Notes: generated from the letters alone by a model not told the origin. Numbered from the stretch's first letter, positions 9,017 through 18,897 are shown. The stretch is DNA of 64,000 bases from Sphingopyxis sp. (GCA_030145715.1 JAIXHQ010000014.1:1-64000); one strand, 5' to 3'. A program made the numbers and translations.

Positions 9017-10204
9017 TCAGGTGGCGTCCGCCACGGCGGTGTCGATTTCGCTCATCACCAGCTTGCCCTGCTTGACGGCAAAGCCCATCCGCCCTTCGAC
9101 CAGATCGAGCGCGGCGTGGCCGAATACGTCATAGCGCCAGCCCTGCATCATGGCGATGCCATCGCGCCCGCCCGCCGCCAATGCCTCCAGATCGTCGCTA
9201 CGGGCGATCAGCCGCGCCGCGACATTCAGTTCGCGGGCGCGGATTTTCAGCAGCAGTTTGAGCAGGTCGGCGACGAGCACGCCCTCCTTGCCCAGCCCGG
9301 GGCCGCGCGGTGCCCGGTCGGGCATGTCGTCGCGGTCGAGATGTTTCGCGTTGGCAAGGGCATCCATCAGCCGCGCGCCAATATCATTGCTGCGCCACGT
9401 CGCCGACAGCCCGCGAACCCGGCCAAGGCCGTCCTGGTCCTTTGGCGGATGCGCGGCCAGGTCGGCGAGGGTTTCATCCTTGACGATGCGCCCGCGCGGC
9501 AGGTTCTTTGTCCGCGCCTCGCGTTCGCGCCATGCAGCCAGCGCCCGCAACCGGCCCAGCACGTCGGGCTTGCGCGACGGAATCTTGATGCGCTGCCACG
9601 CCTTGTCGGGATCGACGCTGTAATTGGCGGGATCCGCCAATTTCTCCATTTCCTCGTCCAGCCAGTGGCCGCGACCGGTCTTGATGAGCTTGTCCAGCAT
9701 CATTGGGAAAATCCGGGCCAAGTGAGTGACGTCGCCCACCGCATAGTCGATCTGGCGCTTGTCGAGCGGGCGGCGGCTCCAGTCGGTAAAGCGCGCGCCC
9801 TTGTCGAGTTGCAGCCCGATCCATGCCTCGACCAGGTTCGAATAGCCGACCTGTTCGGCCTGGCCGATCGCCATCTGGCCGATCTGGGTATCAAAGATCG
9901 GGTGCGGCGTTTTTCCGGTCAGGTTGAAGATAATTTCGACATCCTGCCCCCCGGCGTGAAACACCTTCAGCATATCTTCATTGTCGACGAGGAGGTCGAG
10001 CAGCGGCTTGAGGTCGATCCCCGGCGCCATCGGATCGATCGCCGCGGCATGATCGCGGTCGGCCACCTGGATCAGGCAAAGCTCTGGCCAGAAAGTATTT
10101 TCGCGCATGAATTCGGTATCGACGGCGATGAAATCGCTGGCCCGGATAAGGTCGCAAAATTCGACGAGCGCGGCATTGGTTTCGATCAACGGATGGACTT
10201 GCAT
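9017..10204 (-). CDS. rnd: Ribonuclease D
   Basis: 3'-to-5' exoribonuclease of the DEDDy family, involved in tRNA 3' maturation. 395 residues. Exo I motif FIAVDTEF with Asp29 and Glu31; Exo II in VFHAGGQDVEIIF; Exo III in DYAVGDVTHL, with the Tyr of the DEDDy type. Two HRDC-like helical regions follow (about 210-290 and 300-380). The gene stands alone on the minus strand, converging on ppx with only 24 bases between stops, and facing away from the small membrane gene at 10314. Confidence 0.95.
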   Translation of the reverse strand: MQVHPLIETNAALVEFCDLIRASDFIAVDTEFMRENTFWPELCLIQVADRDHAAAIDPMAPGIDLKPLLDLLVDNEDMLKVFHAGGQDVEIIFNLTGKTPHPIFDTQIGQMAIGQAEQVGYSNLVEAWIGLQLDKGARFTDWSRRPLDKRQIDYAVGDVTHLARIFPMMLDKLIKTGRGHWLDEEMEKLADPANYSVDPDKAWQRIKIPSRKPDVLGRLRALAAWREREARTKNLPRGRIVKDETLADLAAHPPKDQDGLGRVRGLSATWRSNDIGARLMDALANAKHLDRDDMPDRAPRGPGLGKEGVLVADLLKLLLKIRARELNVAARLIARSDDLEALAAGGRDGIAMMQGWRYDVFGHAALDLVEGRMGFAVKQGKLVMSEIDTAVADAT

Positions 10205-10313
10205 AGCGCGCCTATACAGCTAGTTGATAGGAACGGGCAGGAAAAATTGCCCTCACTCTTCGGGTCGCGGAGCCGGAACACCGGCTGGGGAAAAAGACGA
10301 AGGGATTTGCGGG

Positions 10314-10643
10314 ATGATGTGGGTCGGTTGGGCGCTGGCCGCGCTCTTTTTTCTGTTGCTTTTGGGCCAGTATCTGGCCGGACAGGCGGACATGTTCCTG
10401 TCGATCGCGAATCCGCGACCGCTGGACGAAGAATCGATGGTCGTGACGCTGAAGGGCTGGGGTTTTGCGACGCAATCGGCGCAATCCTTTGTCACCCCCG
10501 AAGCCGACCATGGGCTGTGCGACGTGCGCATGTTCGCGACACGGCGCCAGATGCTGGTCGCGATCGCGACATTCGGTTTTCTGCGCCCCCTGACCGTGGC
10601 GTGGCGGGCGAACGCGGGCATCGCGCCGCTGGGAGACGCCTGA
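10314..10643 (+). CDS. Small membrane-anchored protein upstream of an FAD oxidoreductase
   Basis: 109 residues from the first of two adjacent ATGs (10314, 10317); the open frame runs further upstream, but the extra residues are Arg/Gly-rich and unconvincing. One N-terminal hydrophobic helix (about 4-22, VGWALAALFFLLLLGQYLA) is followed by a soluble domain with two cysteines at most. The TGA overlaps the ATG of the flavoprotein by one base, so it is likely a partner or membrane tether of that enzyme. I do not recognise the family. Confidence 0.7.
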   Translation: MMWVGWALAALFFLLLLGQYLAGQADMFLSIANPRPLDEESMVVTLKGWGFATQSAQSFVTPEADHGLCDVRMFATRRQMLVAIATFGFLRPLTVAWRANAGIAPLGDA

Positions 10644-12154
10644 TGCCGATCGTCACAATCGGGGCCGAGGGGCGCTGGACCAACTATCATGGCACGGGGA
10701 CCAGCGAGGAGGCGACGCGCTTTGCGCTGCGCAGCGGCGTCGCGGAGCGCGGGCGCGACGAAATCGCGATCGCGGCGCGGGCCGTTCAGGACTGGCTGGC
10801 CGCGGCGCAGGTTGCAAAGCGCCGCGTCCGTCCGCTCGGCGCCGGCTGGTCGCCGTCGAACGTCAACATCAGTTCGCAAAGCTGGTTGCTTCATACGCGC
10901 CGTTTCAATCGCTGCTTTCGCATAGGCGGCGATGACGTCCGGCCCGGCATCGATGCGGCGGCGCTGATGCTGGTCGAAGCGGGCGCGCTGGTGGATGAGG
11001 TGTCGGACAAGCTGGAGGCGCAGGGCCGGTCGCTGTGGACGAGCGGCGCGGGCAACGGACAGACCTTTGCCGGGGCCGCCGCGACCGGAACCCATGGGTC
11101 GATGATCGCGCGCGGCGGCATTCAGGATCATATCCGCGCCATCCAGATCGTCACCCCCGCCGGAATCCACTGGATCGAACCCGCGGCCGGGGTGATGAGC
11201 GACGCCTTTATCGCCGCCACGGGATCGATACCGCTGCGCGATGACGCCATTTTCGCCGCCGCGCAGCTTCCCGTCGGGTCTTTCGGCATCGTTACCGCGC
11301 TGATTATCGACAGCGTTCCCAAATTCCTGGTCCGGCCGATCCAGAATTTGCGCAAGGTCGATCGGGCGGCGCTCGACTGGCTGGCGGAGGGGGATTTTCG
11401 GCGTTTTTCAGCCGCCTATGCGATCGACCGCGATCCCGATTTCGTCCAGATGATCGTCAATCCGTACAAGCCGTTCAAACGGGCGGCGATGCTGCGGTTC
11501 CTTTATGCCGAGCCGTGGCGGGACGATTATCCGCGTGCGACCCCCGGCCAGTTGGGCGCGGGCCATGACGCGCTCAGCCTGTTGGGCCGGTTGCTCAACG
11601 ATTATCCGTGGGCGCGCGGCGCGCTGCTGCAATTCGCGATGAAGCTGGGCTATGCCAGCGGCCCCGACGTCGATGCGCCGCCGGTGTTCGGCAGTTGGGG
11701 GGAGGGGCTGGACACGCACCGGCCGCTTGCCGATCTGTTCAATGCATCGGTGACGATCGACCGCGCCGACCTGACGCGGGCGTTCGAACTGATCTGCGCC
11801 GTCTATGCGCGCCATGGCGGTTCGACCGTCGTGACCGTCCGGTTCATGGAACGGGCGCAGGGCCTGATCGCCCCGGCCCGTTTCGCGCACAATGCGGTGA
11901 TCGATTTCGACGGGCCGCGCAGCCAGCGCACCGCCGACGCCTATGCGCGCGTCGTCGAACGGCTGGATGCGGAGGGCATTGTCTTTACGCGGCACTGGGC
12001 GAAAAGCTGTCGTCTCGACGCGGCGAGGGTCGCGGCAGATTATGGCGACGATTTCCGCCGCTGGCGCGCGGCGCGCGACCGGCTGATGCCCGACCCGGCG
12101 CACCGGGCGCTGTTCGGCAGCGAAATACTCGATGGCCTTGGCCTGACGCTGTGA
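10643..12154 (+). CDS. FAD-binding oxidoreductase, aldonolactone-oxidase-like
   Basis: 503 residues. A PCMH-type FAD domain: RPLGAGWSPSNVN (about 57-69), then SGAGNGQTFAGAAATGTHGS (about 135-154), the TGTHGS signature seen in L-gulonolactone, D-arabinonolactone and related sugar-acid oxidases, and PVGSFGIVTALII. The C-terminal half fits the ALO-type cap, ending with a typical W...D..RRWRAARDRLMP element. Substrate cannot be read from sequence; sugar lactones are the family precedent. It is translationally coupled to the small membrane protein. The same frame is open far upstream across rnd, but that part is antisense and not coding. Confidence 0.85.
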   Translation: MPIVTIGAEGRWTNYHGTGTSEEATRFALRSGVAERGRDEIAIAARAVQDWLAAAQVAKRRVRPLGAGWSPSNVNISSQSWLLHTRRFNRCFRIGGDDVRPGIDAAALMLVEAGALVDEVSDKLEAQGRSLWTSGAGNGQTFAGAAATGTHGSMIARGGIQDHIRAIQIVTPAGIHWIEPAAGVMSDAFIAATGSIPLRDDAIFAAAQLPVGSFGIVTALIIDSVPKFLVRPIQNLRKVDRAALDWLAEGDFRRFSAAYAIDRDPDFVQMIVNPYKPFKRAAMLRFLYAEPWRDDYPRATPGQLGAGHDALSLLGRLLNDYPWARGALLQFAMKLGYASGPDVDAPPVFGSWGEGLDTHRPLADLFNASVTIDRADLTRAFELICAVYARHGGSTVVTVRFMERAQGLIAPARFAHNAVIDFDGPRSQRTADAYARVVERLDAEGIVFTRHWAKSCRLDAARVAADYGDDFRRWRAARDRLMPDPAHRALFGSEILDGLGLTL

Positions 12155-12168
12155 AACCGCCTCTGCGC

Positions 12169-12198
12169 TTGACAAATCGCTCTCCGACCTGCCTTAGG
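12169..12198 (+). promoter_or_regulatory. Candidate sigma-70-type promoter of aspS
   Basis: TTGACA at 12169-12174 is a perfect -35 hexamer. About 17-18 bases later comes CCTTAG or CTTAGG (12192-12198), a weak -10. It sits in the 101-base gap before aspS with an approximately 55-base leader. The -10 is poor, so this rests mostly on the -35 and position. Confidence 0.4.
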
Positions 12199-12255
12199 CG
12201 CGGCCATGTCGGCACGTTTGCGCGGGCCCTTCCGGACATTTGAAAGACCAAGATA

Positions 12256-14037
12256 ATGCACGCCTATCGTACCCATAATTGCGGCCAGCTTCGTGCGGAG
12301 GATGTCGGACAGACCGTCCGCGTTTCGGGCTGGGTGCACCGCAAGCGCGACCATGGCGGGCTGCTTTTCGTCGATCTGCGCGATCATTACGGCCTGACCC
12401 AGATTGTCGCCGACAGCAGCGATGCGGCCTTTGCCACGCTGGACGGGCTGCGCGCCGAAAGCGTCGTGACGATCACCGGCGACGTCGTCGCGCGGTCGGC
12501 CGAAACGACCAACGCCAACCTGCCGACCGGCGCGATCGAAGTGCGCGCGCGCGATGTCGCGGTTCAGTCGGCGGCGGTCGAATTGCCGATGCCGGTCGCG
12601 GGCGAACAGGAATATCCCGAGGATATTCGGTTGAAATACCGCTTTCTCGACCTGCGCCGCGAACGGCTGCACGCGAATATCCTGCTGCGTTCGAACGTCA
12701 TCGCGTCGCTGCGCCGCCGCATGGTCGATCAGGGTTTCACCGAATATCAGACGCCGATCCTGACCGCTTCGTCGCCCGAGGGCGCGCGCGACTATCTGGT
12801 GCCCAGCCGCGTCCACCCCGGAAAATTCTATGCGTTGCCGCAAGCGCCGCAGATGTTCAAACAACTGTTGATGGTCGCCGGTTTCGACCGCTATTTCCAG
12901 ATCGCACCCTGTTTCCGCGACGAGGATGCGCGTGCCGACCGTTCGCCGGGCGAATTTTATCAGCTCGATTTCGAAATGAGCTTTGTCACCCAGGATGATG
13001 TGTTCAACGCGATCGAACCCGTCCTGGCGGGCGTGTTCGAGGAATTCGCGAACGGCAAGTCGGTGACCCCGGCAGGCTCGTTCCCGCGCATCCCGTACCG
13101 CGAATCGATGCTGAAATATGGCAATGACAAGCCGGACCTGCGCAACCCGCTCGTCATTACGGACGTTTCTTCGCACTTTACCGGATCGGGCTTTGGCCGC
13201 TTTGCCGACATCGTCGCGGCGGGCGACGTGGTGCGGGCGATCCCGGCACCGGCGACGGCGGAAAAGAGCCGTAAATTCTTTGACGACATGAATAGCTGGG
13301 CGCAGGGCGAGGGCTTTGCCGGGCTGGGCTATGCGACGCGCAAGGGCGGCGAATGGGGCGGGCCGATCGCCAAGAACCACGGATCGGACAAGATGGACGC
13401 GCTCGCCGCCGAACTGGGCATCGGGCCCGACGACGGCCTGTTTTTTGCCGCCGGCAAGGAAGCGGTTGCCGCCAAGCTCGCCGGCCTCGCGCGCACCCGC
13501 GTCGCCGAACAGCTCGAACTCATCGACCCGACAAAGTTCGAAATGTGCTGGATCGTCGATTTCCCGATGTTCGAGGCGGACGAAGATACCGGCAAGATCG
13601 ATTTCAGCCACAATCCCTTTTCAATGCCGCAGGGCGAGTTGGAGGCGTTGGAAACCAAAGACCCGCTCGACATTCTGGCGTGGCAATATGACATCGTCTG
13701 CAATGGCGTCGAACTGTCGTCGGGCGCCATCCGCAACCATCGCCCCGACATCATGTACAAGGCGTTCGAGATCGCGGGCTATTCGCAGGCCGACGTCGAT
13801 GCGAATTTCAGCGGCATGATCAATGCCTTCAAATTCGGCGCGCCGCCGCATGGCGGTTCGGCGCCGGGCGTCGACCGCATCGTGATGCTGCTCGCCGACG
13901 AACCCAATATCCGCGAGGTCGTGGTGTTCCCGATGAACCAGAAGGCCGAGGACCTGATGATGGGCGCTCCGGCGCCGGTCAGCGACAAGCAGCTCAAGGA
14001 ATTGAGCATCCGTTTGATCGACGGTCCCAAGAGCTAA
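12256..14037 (+). CDS. aspS: Aspartyl-tRNA synthetase
   Basis: Class II aminoacyl-tRNA synthetase, 593 residues, of bacterial type. N-terminal OB-fold anticodon domain ([21 protein letters not shown]), motif 2 [21 protein letters not shown], an inserted GAD-type domain in the middle, and motif 3 [13 protein letters not shown]. Alphaproteobacterial enzymes of this kind are often non-discriminating, also charging tRNA-Asn; that would need GatCAB elsewhere and is not shown here. The following hydrolase starts four bases after its stop. Confidence 0.97.
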   Translation: MHAYRTHNCGQLRAEDVGQTVRVSGWVHRKRDHGGLLFVDLRDHYGLTQIVADSSDAAFATLDGLRAESVVTITGDVVARSAETTNANLPTGAIEVRARDVAVQSAAVELPMPVAGEQEYPEDIRLKYRFLDLRRERLHANILLRSNVIASLRRRMVDQGFTEYQTPILTASSPEGARDYLVPSRVHPGKFYALPQAPQMFKQLLMVAGFDRYFQIAPCFRDEDARADRSPGEFYQLDFEMSFVTQDDVFNAIEPVLAGVFEEFANGKSVTPAGSFPRIPYRESMLKYGNDKPDLRNPLVITDVSSHFTGSGFGRFADIVAAGDVVRAIPAPATAEKSRKFFDDMNSWAQGEGFAGLGYATRKGGEWGGPIAKNHGSDKMDALAAELGIGPDDGLFFAAGKEAVAAKLAGLARTRVAEQLELIDPTKFEMCWIVDFPMFEADEDTGKIDFSHNPFSMPQGELEALETKDPLDILAWQYDIVCNGVELSSGAIRNHRPDIMYKAFEIAGYSQADVDANFSGMINAFKFGAPPHGGSAPGVDRIVMLLADEPNIREVVVFPMNQKAEDLMMGAPAPVSDKQLKELSIRLIDGPKS

Positions 14038-14041
14038 AGCG

Positions 14042-14905
14042 ATGGGCGAACCCCGAGAACATCGGCTGGAAACGCCCGAAGGCGACCTCTGCTGGTTCGA
14101 ATGGGGGACGCGGGGGTCGGGGCCGTCGCTGCTGCTGCTCCATGCGACCGGTTTTCACGCGCGACTGTGGGATCAGGTGGTGGCGGCGCTGCCAGAGGGG
14201 GCGCATGTCGTCGTGCCCGACCATCGCGGCCATGGGCGCAGCTATCGTCCCGCGACGCTCGCCAACTGGGCCGAGACCGCCGACGTCCTGCTGCCGCTGA
14301 TCGACGGGCTCGGCGGGCATCCAATCATCGGCTGTGGGCACAGCATGGGGGCCTATATCCTGACCCGGCTTGCGTCGCAGCGGCCGGCATCCTTTGCCCA
14401 TCTGGTGCTGATCGATCCCGTCATCATGGACCCCGCGTTTTACGCGGGCGAGGCGGGGCCGATGCCCGATCCGGCCGACCATCCTGTCGCGCGGCGGCGC
14501 AATATATGGTCCAGCGCCGAAGAGATGCGCGCGCGGTTCGCCGACCGGCCGCCCTATGCCGGCTGGAACCCGCGAGTGCTCGCCGACTATTGCACCCATG
14601 GCCTGCTCGCGGCGGGTGAGGGGCTGGAACTTGCCTGTCCGCCCGTGCTGGAGGCTTCGGTCTATCAGAATGCGCTGCGCACCAGCCCGCACGAATGGCT
14701 GCCCTATATCGCGGCGCCGGTAACGCTTATCCGCGCGCCCACCGGCGAACGCAGCGGCGCGCTCGATTTTTCGTCAAGCCCGACCTGGACCGGCCTTGGC
14801 CCGGCGATCGGTGCCCAGAACGACGAGGTGTGGGCCGAGCATAGTCATTTCATCCCAATGGAGAATCCGGCGCGCGTGGCGGCGCTGCTCGCTGAGCATC
14901 TGTAA
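14042..14905 (+). CDS. Alpha/beta hydrolase
   Basis: 287 residues with a complete alpha/beta-hydrolase core: oxyanion strand LLLLHATGFHARLW (about 31-44), VVVPDHRGHGRSYRP, the nucleophile elbow GHSMG with Ser101, and a late His in EHSHFIPME. Probably a cytoplasmic esterase or epoxide/haloalkane-type hydrolase; the substrate is not predictable. It follows aspS by four bases and may be cotranscribed. Confidence 0.85.
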   Translation: MGEPREHRLETPEGDLCWFEWGTRGSGPSLLLLHATGFHARLWDQVVAALPEGAHVVVPDHRGHGRSYRPATLANWAETADVLLPLIDGLGGHPIIGCGHSMGAYILTRLASQRPASFAHLVLIDPVIMDPAFYAGEAGPMPDPADHPVARRRNIWSSAEEMRARFADRPPYAGWNPRVLADYCTHGLLAAGEGLELACPPVLEASVYQNALRTSPHEWLPYIAAPVTLIRAPTGERSGALDFSSSPTWTGLGPAIGAQNDEVWAEHSHFIPMENPARVAALLAEHL

Positions 14906-14915
14906 ACATCGCGCT

Positions 14916-14943
14916 TTGACAGCCATGGCGGGCGGCGATAGCT
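14916..14943 (+). promoter_or_regulatory. Candidate promoter of the periplasmic protein gene at 14973
   Basis: TTGACA at 14916-14921, then about 16 bases to ATAGCT (14938-14943). The position, about 30 bases before the start codon, fits a short leader. The -10 match is only partial. Confidence 0.4.
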
Positions 14944-14972
14944 TTCGCGCAAATTTCTTGTCGGGGGGTGAG

Positions 14973-15911
14973 ATGTTCGACACACGACTGGCGCTGGCCG
15001 CCATATGCCTATGCCTTGCTTCGCCCGCCGCGGCCGAAACGCTGTCGATCCCCGGCAGCGATCCCGCCGCCGCGAACGTCAACGACCTGTTCAGCCTGTC
15101 GGTCGACCGTTTCGTGGGCGACGACGGCGCGGCGCTGGCGCAGCAATTGGAGGCCGAACTTGGCAATGCGCAGTTCGGCGGCGGCCCCTATTATCGTATC
15201 GTCGCACCGGAGGCGGGGGTGCGCTCCGATGGACTTGTCACCGGAACGGCCCGGGTCAGCGTCGACGAGGTTGCCGTTACCGAACAGCGCAAGCGATGCG
15301 TCGAATATGACGGCGCCGACAAAAAGAAATGCGTGAAGGAGGCCGACGTCGACATCCGCTGCCGCCGCCGCACGATCGACGTCGCGACGACGGCGCGGCT
15401 GGTTGCGATCGACGACGGCACGGTCCGTTACTCCCGTCCGCTGAACGCGCGCGACCAGCAGGTCTATTGCCCCGATCGCTCCGCCACCCGGTCGGTCGAG
15501 GATTATATCGCGGTCGCGCAGCGCGATCATGTCCGCGCCATCCGGAACGACCTTGCCCCACGCGAATATTCGCTGGCGGTGCGTGTCGAGGAAGGCACGA
15601 AGGGCCTGGCGAAGCCCGCGCAAGCGGCGTTCAAAAATGCGGTTCGATTGACCAAGAGCGACCAGGCCGGGGCGTGCGCGGCGTGGACGGCGCTGACCCG
15701 CGATATCGAACCGACCGCCGCGCTGGCGTTCAACCTGGGCCTGTGCGCCGAAATGCGCGGCGATTTTGCGGCCGCGACCGACTGGTATGGCGAAGCGCAG
15801 CGGCAGGGGCTGCATGGCGGCCCGATCAATGACGGCCTTGCGCGCGTCGATCGCAGCCAGCGCGCGCTTGCCGACTGGGACGCGCGTCAGCGTCTGGCCG
15901 GCCGCCAATAA
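14973..15911 (+). CDS. Secreted periplasmic protein with TPR-like C-terminus
   Basis: 312 residues from the ATG at 14973, which gives a clean signal peptide (LALAAICLCLASPAAA, cleavage near 20-21). The middle carries four or more cysteines (KRCVEYDGADKKKCVKE, DIRCRRR, QVYCPD) that could form disulfides. The C-terminal 100 residues look like one or two tetratricopeptide units (FNLGLCAEMRGDFAAATDWY). The open frame extends upstream into the hydrolase, but only this start has a secretion signal. No functional family recognised; a periplasmic scaffold is a reasonable guess. Confidence 0.75.
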   Translation: MFDTRLALAAICLCLASPAAAETLSIPGSDPAAANVNDLFSLSVDRFVGDDGAALAQQLEAELGNAQFGGGPYYRIVAPEAGVRSDGLVTGTARVSVDEVAVTEQRKRCVEYDGADKKKCVKEADVDIRCRRRTIDVATTARLVAIDDGTVRYSRPLNARDQQVYCPDRSATRSVEDYIAVAQRDHVRAIRNDLAPREYSLAVRVEEGTKGLAKPAQAAFKNAVRLTKSDQAGACAAWTALTRDIEPTAALAFNLGLCAEMRGDFAAATDWYGEAQRQGLHGGPINDGLARVDRSQRALADWDARQRLAGRQ

Positions 15912-15996
15912 GGTAGCGCCCAATCCTGTCCCGTAAAACGACAGCGGCCTATCGCCCGCTTGGTAGGATTGCACAGGTTGCGCTAAAGGAATCAGG

Positions 15997-16782
15997 ATGA
16001 GCATGTCCCTTTCCGATTATGAAGCCGGCGCCAAATATGACGGCGACTATTCCGATGCGCTCGACGCGCTGCAACAGCGGCTGGAGCGTGTGCAATCGGC
16101 GCACATCACCCATGGGCAGCGCAGCATCATCATGTTCGAGGGCTGGGACGCGGCGGGAAAGGGCGGGATCATCAAGCGGATGACCGCGCTGCTCGATCCG
16201 CGCTTCTTTGAAGTCTGGCCGATCAGTGCCCCGAACGAAGAGGAAAAGGCGCGCCATTTCCTTTGGCGTTTTTGGACGCGCCTGCCGGGCAACCGCGAAA
16301 TATCCATCTTTGACCGTAGCTGGTACGGGCGCGTGCTGGTCGAGCGGGTCGAGGGTTTCGCGACCGAGGCCGAGTGGCGCAAGGGTTATGACGAAATCAA
16401 CGAGTTCGAGGCGCAATTGACCGGAAGCCGCACGAATCTGGTCAAGATTTTCGTCCACCTGACGCAGGAAGAACAGGATAAACGCTTTGCCAGCCGGCTC
16501 GACGATCCGTGGAAACGGTGGAAAACCGGCGCCGAGGATTATCGCAACCGGGCAAGGCGCAGGGATTATCTGGCCGCCATGGAGGAGATGTTCGCGCAGA
16601 CGAACACGCGCTGGGCACCGTGGAAGATCATCGACGGAAACAATAAAAAGGCGGCGCGCATCGCGGCGTTGGCCCATGTCGCCGAAACGCTGGAAGCCAT
16701 TGTACCGATGACGCCGCCAGACCTTGACCCCGCCGTCGCCAAACTTGCGGGCAAGGCGTTCGGCTATAAACCGAAAGATTAG
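15997..16782 (+). CDS. ppk2: Polyphosphate kinase 2 family protein
   Basis: 261 residues, the size of single-domain PPK2 enzymes, which transfer phosphate between polyphosphate and nucleotides. Walker A GWDAAGKGG at about 49-57, Walker B/lid FDRSWYGRVLVERVEG starting near Asp106, and the conserved KRWK...DWxxR-like region DPWKRWKTGAEDYRNR. Whether NDP or NMP is preferred cannot be told by eye. ATG 15997 has AAAGGAATCAGG upstream. It is the second polyphosphate kinase in the window, about 8.5 kb from ppk1. Confidence 0.93.
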   Translation: MSMSLSDYEAGAKYDGDYSDALDALQQRLERVQSAHITHGQRSIIMFEGWDAAGKGGIIKRMTALLDPRFFEVWPISAPNEEEKARHFLWRFWTRLPGNREISIFDRSWYGRVLVERVEGFATEAEWRKGYDEINEFEAQLTGSRTNLVKIFVHLTQEEQDKRFASRLDDPWKRWKTGAEDYRNRARRRDYLAAMEEMFAQTNTRWAPWKIIDGNNKKAARIAALAHVAETLEAIVPMTPPDLDPAVAKLAGKAFGYKPKD

Positions 16783-16857
16783 ATCGTAGCCGCGCCAAAG
16801 CGGACGTTTCGATACAATACGCCTTGATCCCGCCACCTATAAGGCGGCATTTGCTGC

Positions 16858-18897
16858 ATGGGGCAAGCGGGGGGCAGGGCGATGACGGCACCGTTTAATT
16901 TCGGGCAACTCAAATTTTTGAAGGCCCTGACCGAGGCGCTGTTTCACGGCGCCGATATGGTGATTTCGGCCGAACAGGTCGTGGCCAATGTTTGTGAGCT
17001 GTTTGCGAAGGTCGGGGGGACCAAGCTGGACGAAATCCGGCTGTCGCTGACCGCAACCGAACTGGTGCTGGGCGGGGCGTTCTTTACCGAGGACGACGTC
17101 GCCGGGCGGGCCGAAAAACTGCGCGACCGGCTTCAGAACAGCCAGATCGACCTGTTTCAGGACATGGCGCGGCTGCGCGGGATTATCTATGCCTGCTATT
17201 ATGGTCATTGGCAGCCGGGGCTGGAACCGGGCGACCAGGATGCCAATATCGCCAATCCGGTCCATCGGCAGATCGGCTTTACCCTTCCCAAATTTCGTCA
17301 GCGGGGCAGCCAGGACCTGCCGCTGTCGCTGGTCAGCGGGCGCGAGATCGATCCGGCGCATATTCTGGATGCCGGCAGTCTGGACGCCGAATATGACGTC
17401 ATCGTCATCGGCTCGGGCGCGGGCGGCGGGGTGGCCGCCTATAATATCGCGGCGCAGGGCTATAAGGTGCTGATCGTCGAGGCAGGGCCATTTTACCCCT
17501 CCCATGCGATCACCCATCACGAACTCGACATGATCGCGTCGCTTTACAAACATGGCGCGCTGCAAACATCGACGAACCGCGATTTCGTGGTGTTTCAGGG
17601 GCGCTGCGTCGGCGGATCGTCGACGATCAACAACGGCATATGCCTGCGCGTCAACGAAGCGGGGCGCACGCATCCCGATGCGGGTGACGTGCTGGCCAAA
17701 TGGGCGAGCATCGGCGCGCCCGTCGATGGCGCCGCCTTTCACGCCGCCTATGACGCGGTGCAGGCAAGGCTGGGCATCGCGCCCATCGAACCGCGCAGCG
17801 GCCGCCACAACGGCCCGCATCTGATCGAGGGTTGGCGGCGCTATGCCCAAGGGTCGGAGCGGCCGCGCGATCAGCGCGCGATCGCCGATTGGTTCGCCAA
17901 GAATTTCGGGCCACCGAATACGCCCAATGCCTGTGCCTATTGCGGCTATTGCAATTCGGGCTGCGCTTATGGGCGCCGGATGGGGATTGCGCAGACCTAT
18001 CTGCCCGACGCTTGCCGCGATTTCGGCGCGCGAATCCTGCCGGAGACAAAGGCCGATCGCATCGTCTGGCAGACGGCCTATGACGGACGGCGCGAAGCGG
18101 AGGCGGTGAAGCTGATCCTGCCCGACGGATCGAAAACACTCGTCCGCGCGCGCGTCGGCGTCGTCGTGGCCGCGGGCACGATTGCGTCGTCGAAGCTGCT
18201 GGATCGCAGCGACATCGCCGGCACCGGCTATCAGGTGTCGTTGAATGTCGCCTCGCCGGTCGTCGCCCTGATGCCCGACGGCGTCGGCGGCAATGCGTGG
18301 GACGAGGACCAGATGTCGAGCTATGTCGATTGCGGCGACTTTCTGCTGGAAAGCCATTTTCAGCCGCCGATGTCGATGGCATCGCTGATGCCGGGGTGGT
18401 TCGCGGACCATATGGCGCGGATGAAGAATTTTGGTCGCGTTCATTCGGCGGGCATCTTGTTTCCCGCCGACCGGCGCGGCCAGATCGTCGACGACAAGCT
18501 GAAATTCAGCCTAGACCCCAGCGACGACCTGCCGGTGCTGCGCGACGCGCTGGCGACGCTGACCAAAGTGCATTTCGCGGCGGGCGCGATCGAATGCTAC
18601 CCGGCGCTGACGAAGGGGCAGACGGTGAGTCCCGACATGGACATCGACGCCTTTTTCGCGAGCGCGATCCGCGAACAGGATGATGTCACCCTGTCGAGCA
18701 GCCATCCGCACGGCGGCAATGCGATCAACGAAGACCCGCAATATGGCGTCGTCGATCCCGACTGCCGCGTCCACGAAACGACCAATGTTTTCGTCACCGA
18801 CGCCAGCGTTTTCCCAAGCTGTATTCGCGTCAACGCGCAATGGACGACGATGGCGATGGCGCAATATGCGACCGGGCGGCACGATCCCTTTCGCTAA
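16858..18897 (+). CDS. GMC-family FAD oxidoreductase with a cysteine cluster
   Basis: 679 residues. An N-terminal helical extension (about 10-150) precedes the FAD fold: VIVIGSGAGGGVAAYNIA at 181-198, VLIVEAGPFYPS, and RCVGGSSTINNGICLR. A cluster Cys359-x2-Cys362-x2-Cys365-x3-Cys369 (CAYCGYCNSGC) is followed by GRRMGIAQTYLPDA, as seen in long-chain alcohol oxidase-like GMC enzymes. The C-terminal active-site region has SSSHPHGGNAINEDP and VFPSCIRVN. Probably oxidises an alcohol or sterol-type substrate at the membrane. ATG 16882, preceded by GGGGGGCAGGG, is an equally plausible start. Confidence 0.88.
   Translation: MGQAGGRAMTAPFNFGQLKFLKALTEALFHGADMVISAEQVVANVCELFAKVGGTKLDEIRLSLTATELVLGGAFFTEDDVAGRAEKLRDRLQNSQIDLFQDMARLRGIIYACYYGHWQPGLEPGDQDANIANPVHRQIGFTLPKFRQRGSQDLPLSLVSGREIDPAHILDAGSLDAEYDVIVIGSGAGGGVAAYNIAAQGYKVLIVEAGPFYPSHAITHHELDMIASLYKHGALQTSTNRDFVVFQGRCVGGSSTINNGICLRVNEAGRTHPDAGDVLAKWASIGAPVDGAAFHAAYDAVQARLGIAPIEPRSGRHNGPHLIEGWRRYAQGSERPRDQRAIADWFAKNFGPPNTPNACAYCGYCNSGCAYGRRMGIAQTYLPDACRDFGARILPETKADRIVWQTAYDGRREAEAVKLILPDGSKTLVRARVGVVVAAGTIASSKLLDRSDIAGTGYQVSLNVASPVVALMPDGVGGNAWDEDQMSSYVDCGDFLLESHFQPPMSMASLMPGWFADHMARMKNFGRVHSAGILFPADRRGQIVDDKLKFSLDPSDDLPVLRDALATLTKVHFAAGAIECYPALTKGQTVSPDMDIDAFFASAIREQDDVTLSSSHPHGGNAINEDPQYGVVDPDCRVHETTNVFVTDASVFPSCIRVNAQWTTMAMAQYATGRHDPFR

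Noticed and set aside
9116-12154. 1012-residue open frame suggesting a giant fusion ahead of the FAD oxidoreductase
   Set aside because: The first half is antisense to rnd and has the Arg/Asp/Gln-rich composition of a shadow frame; the true start is ATG 10643.
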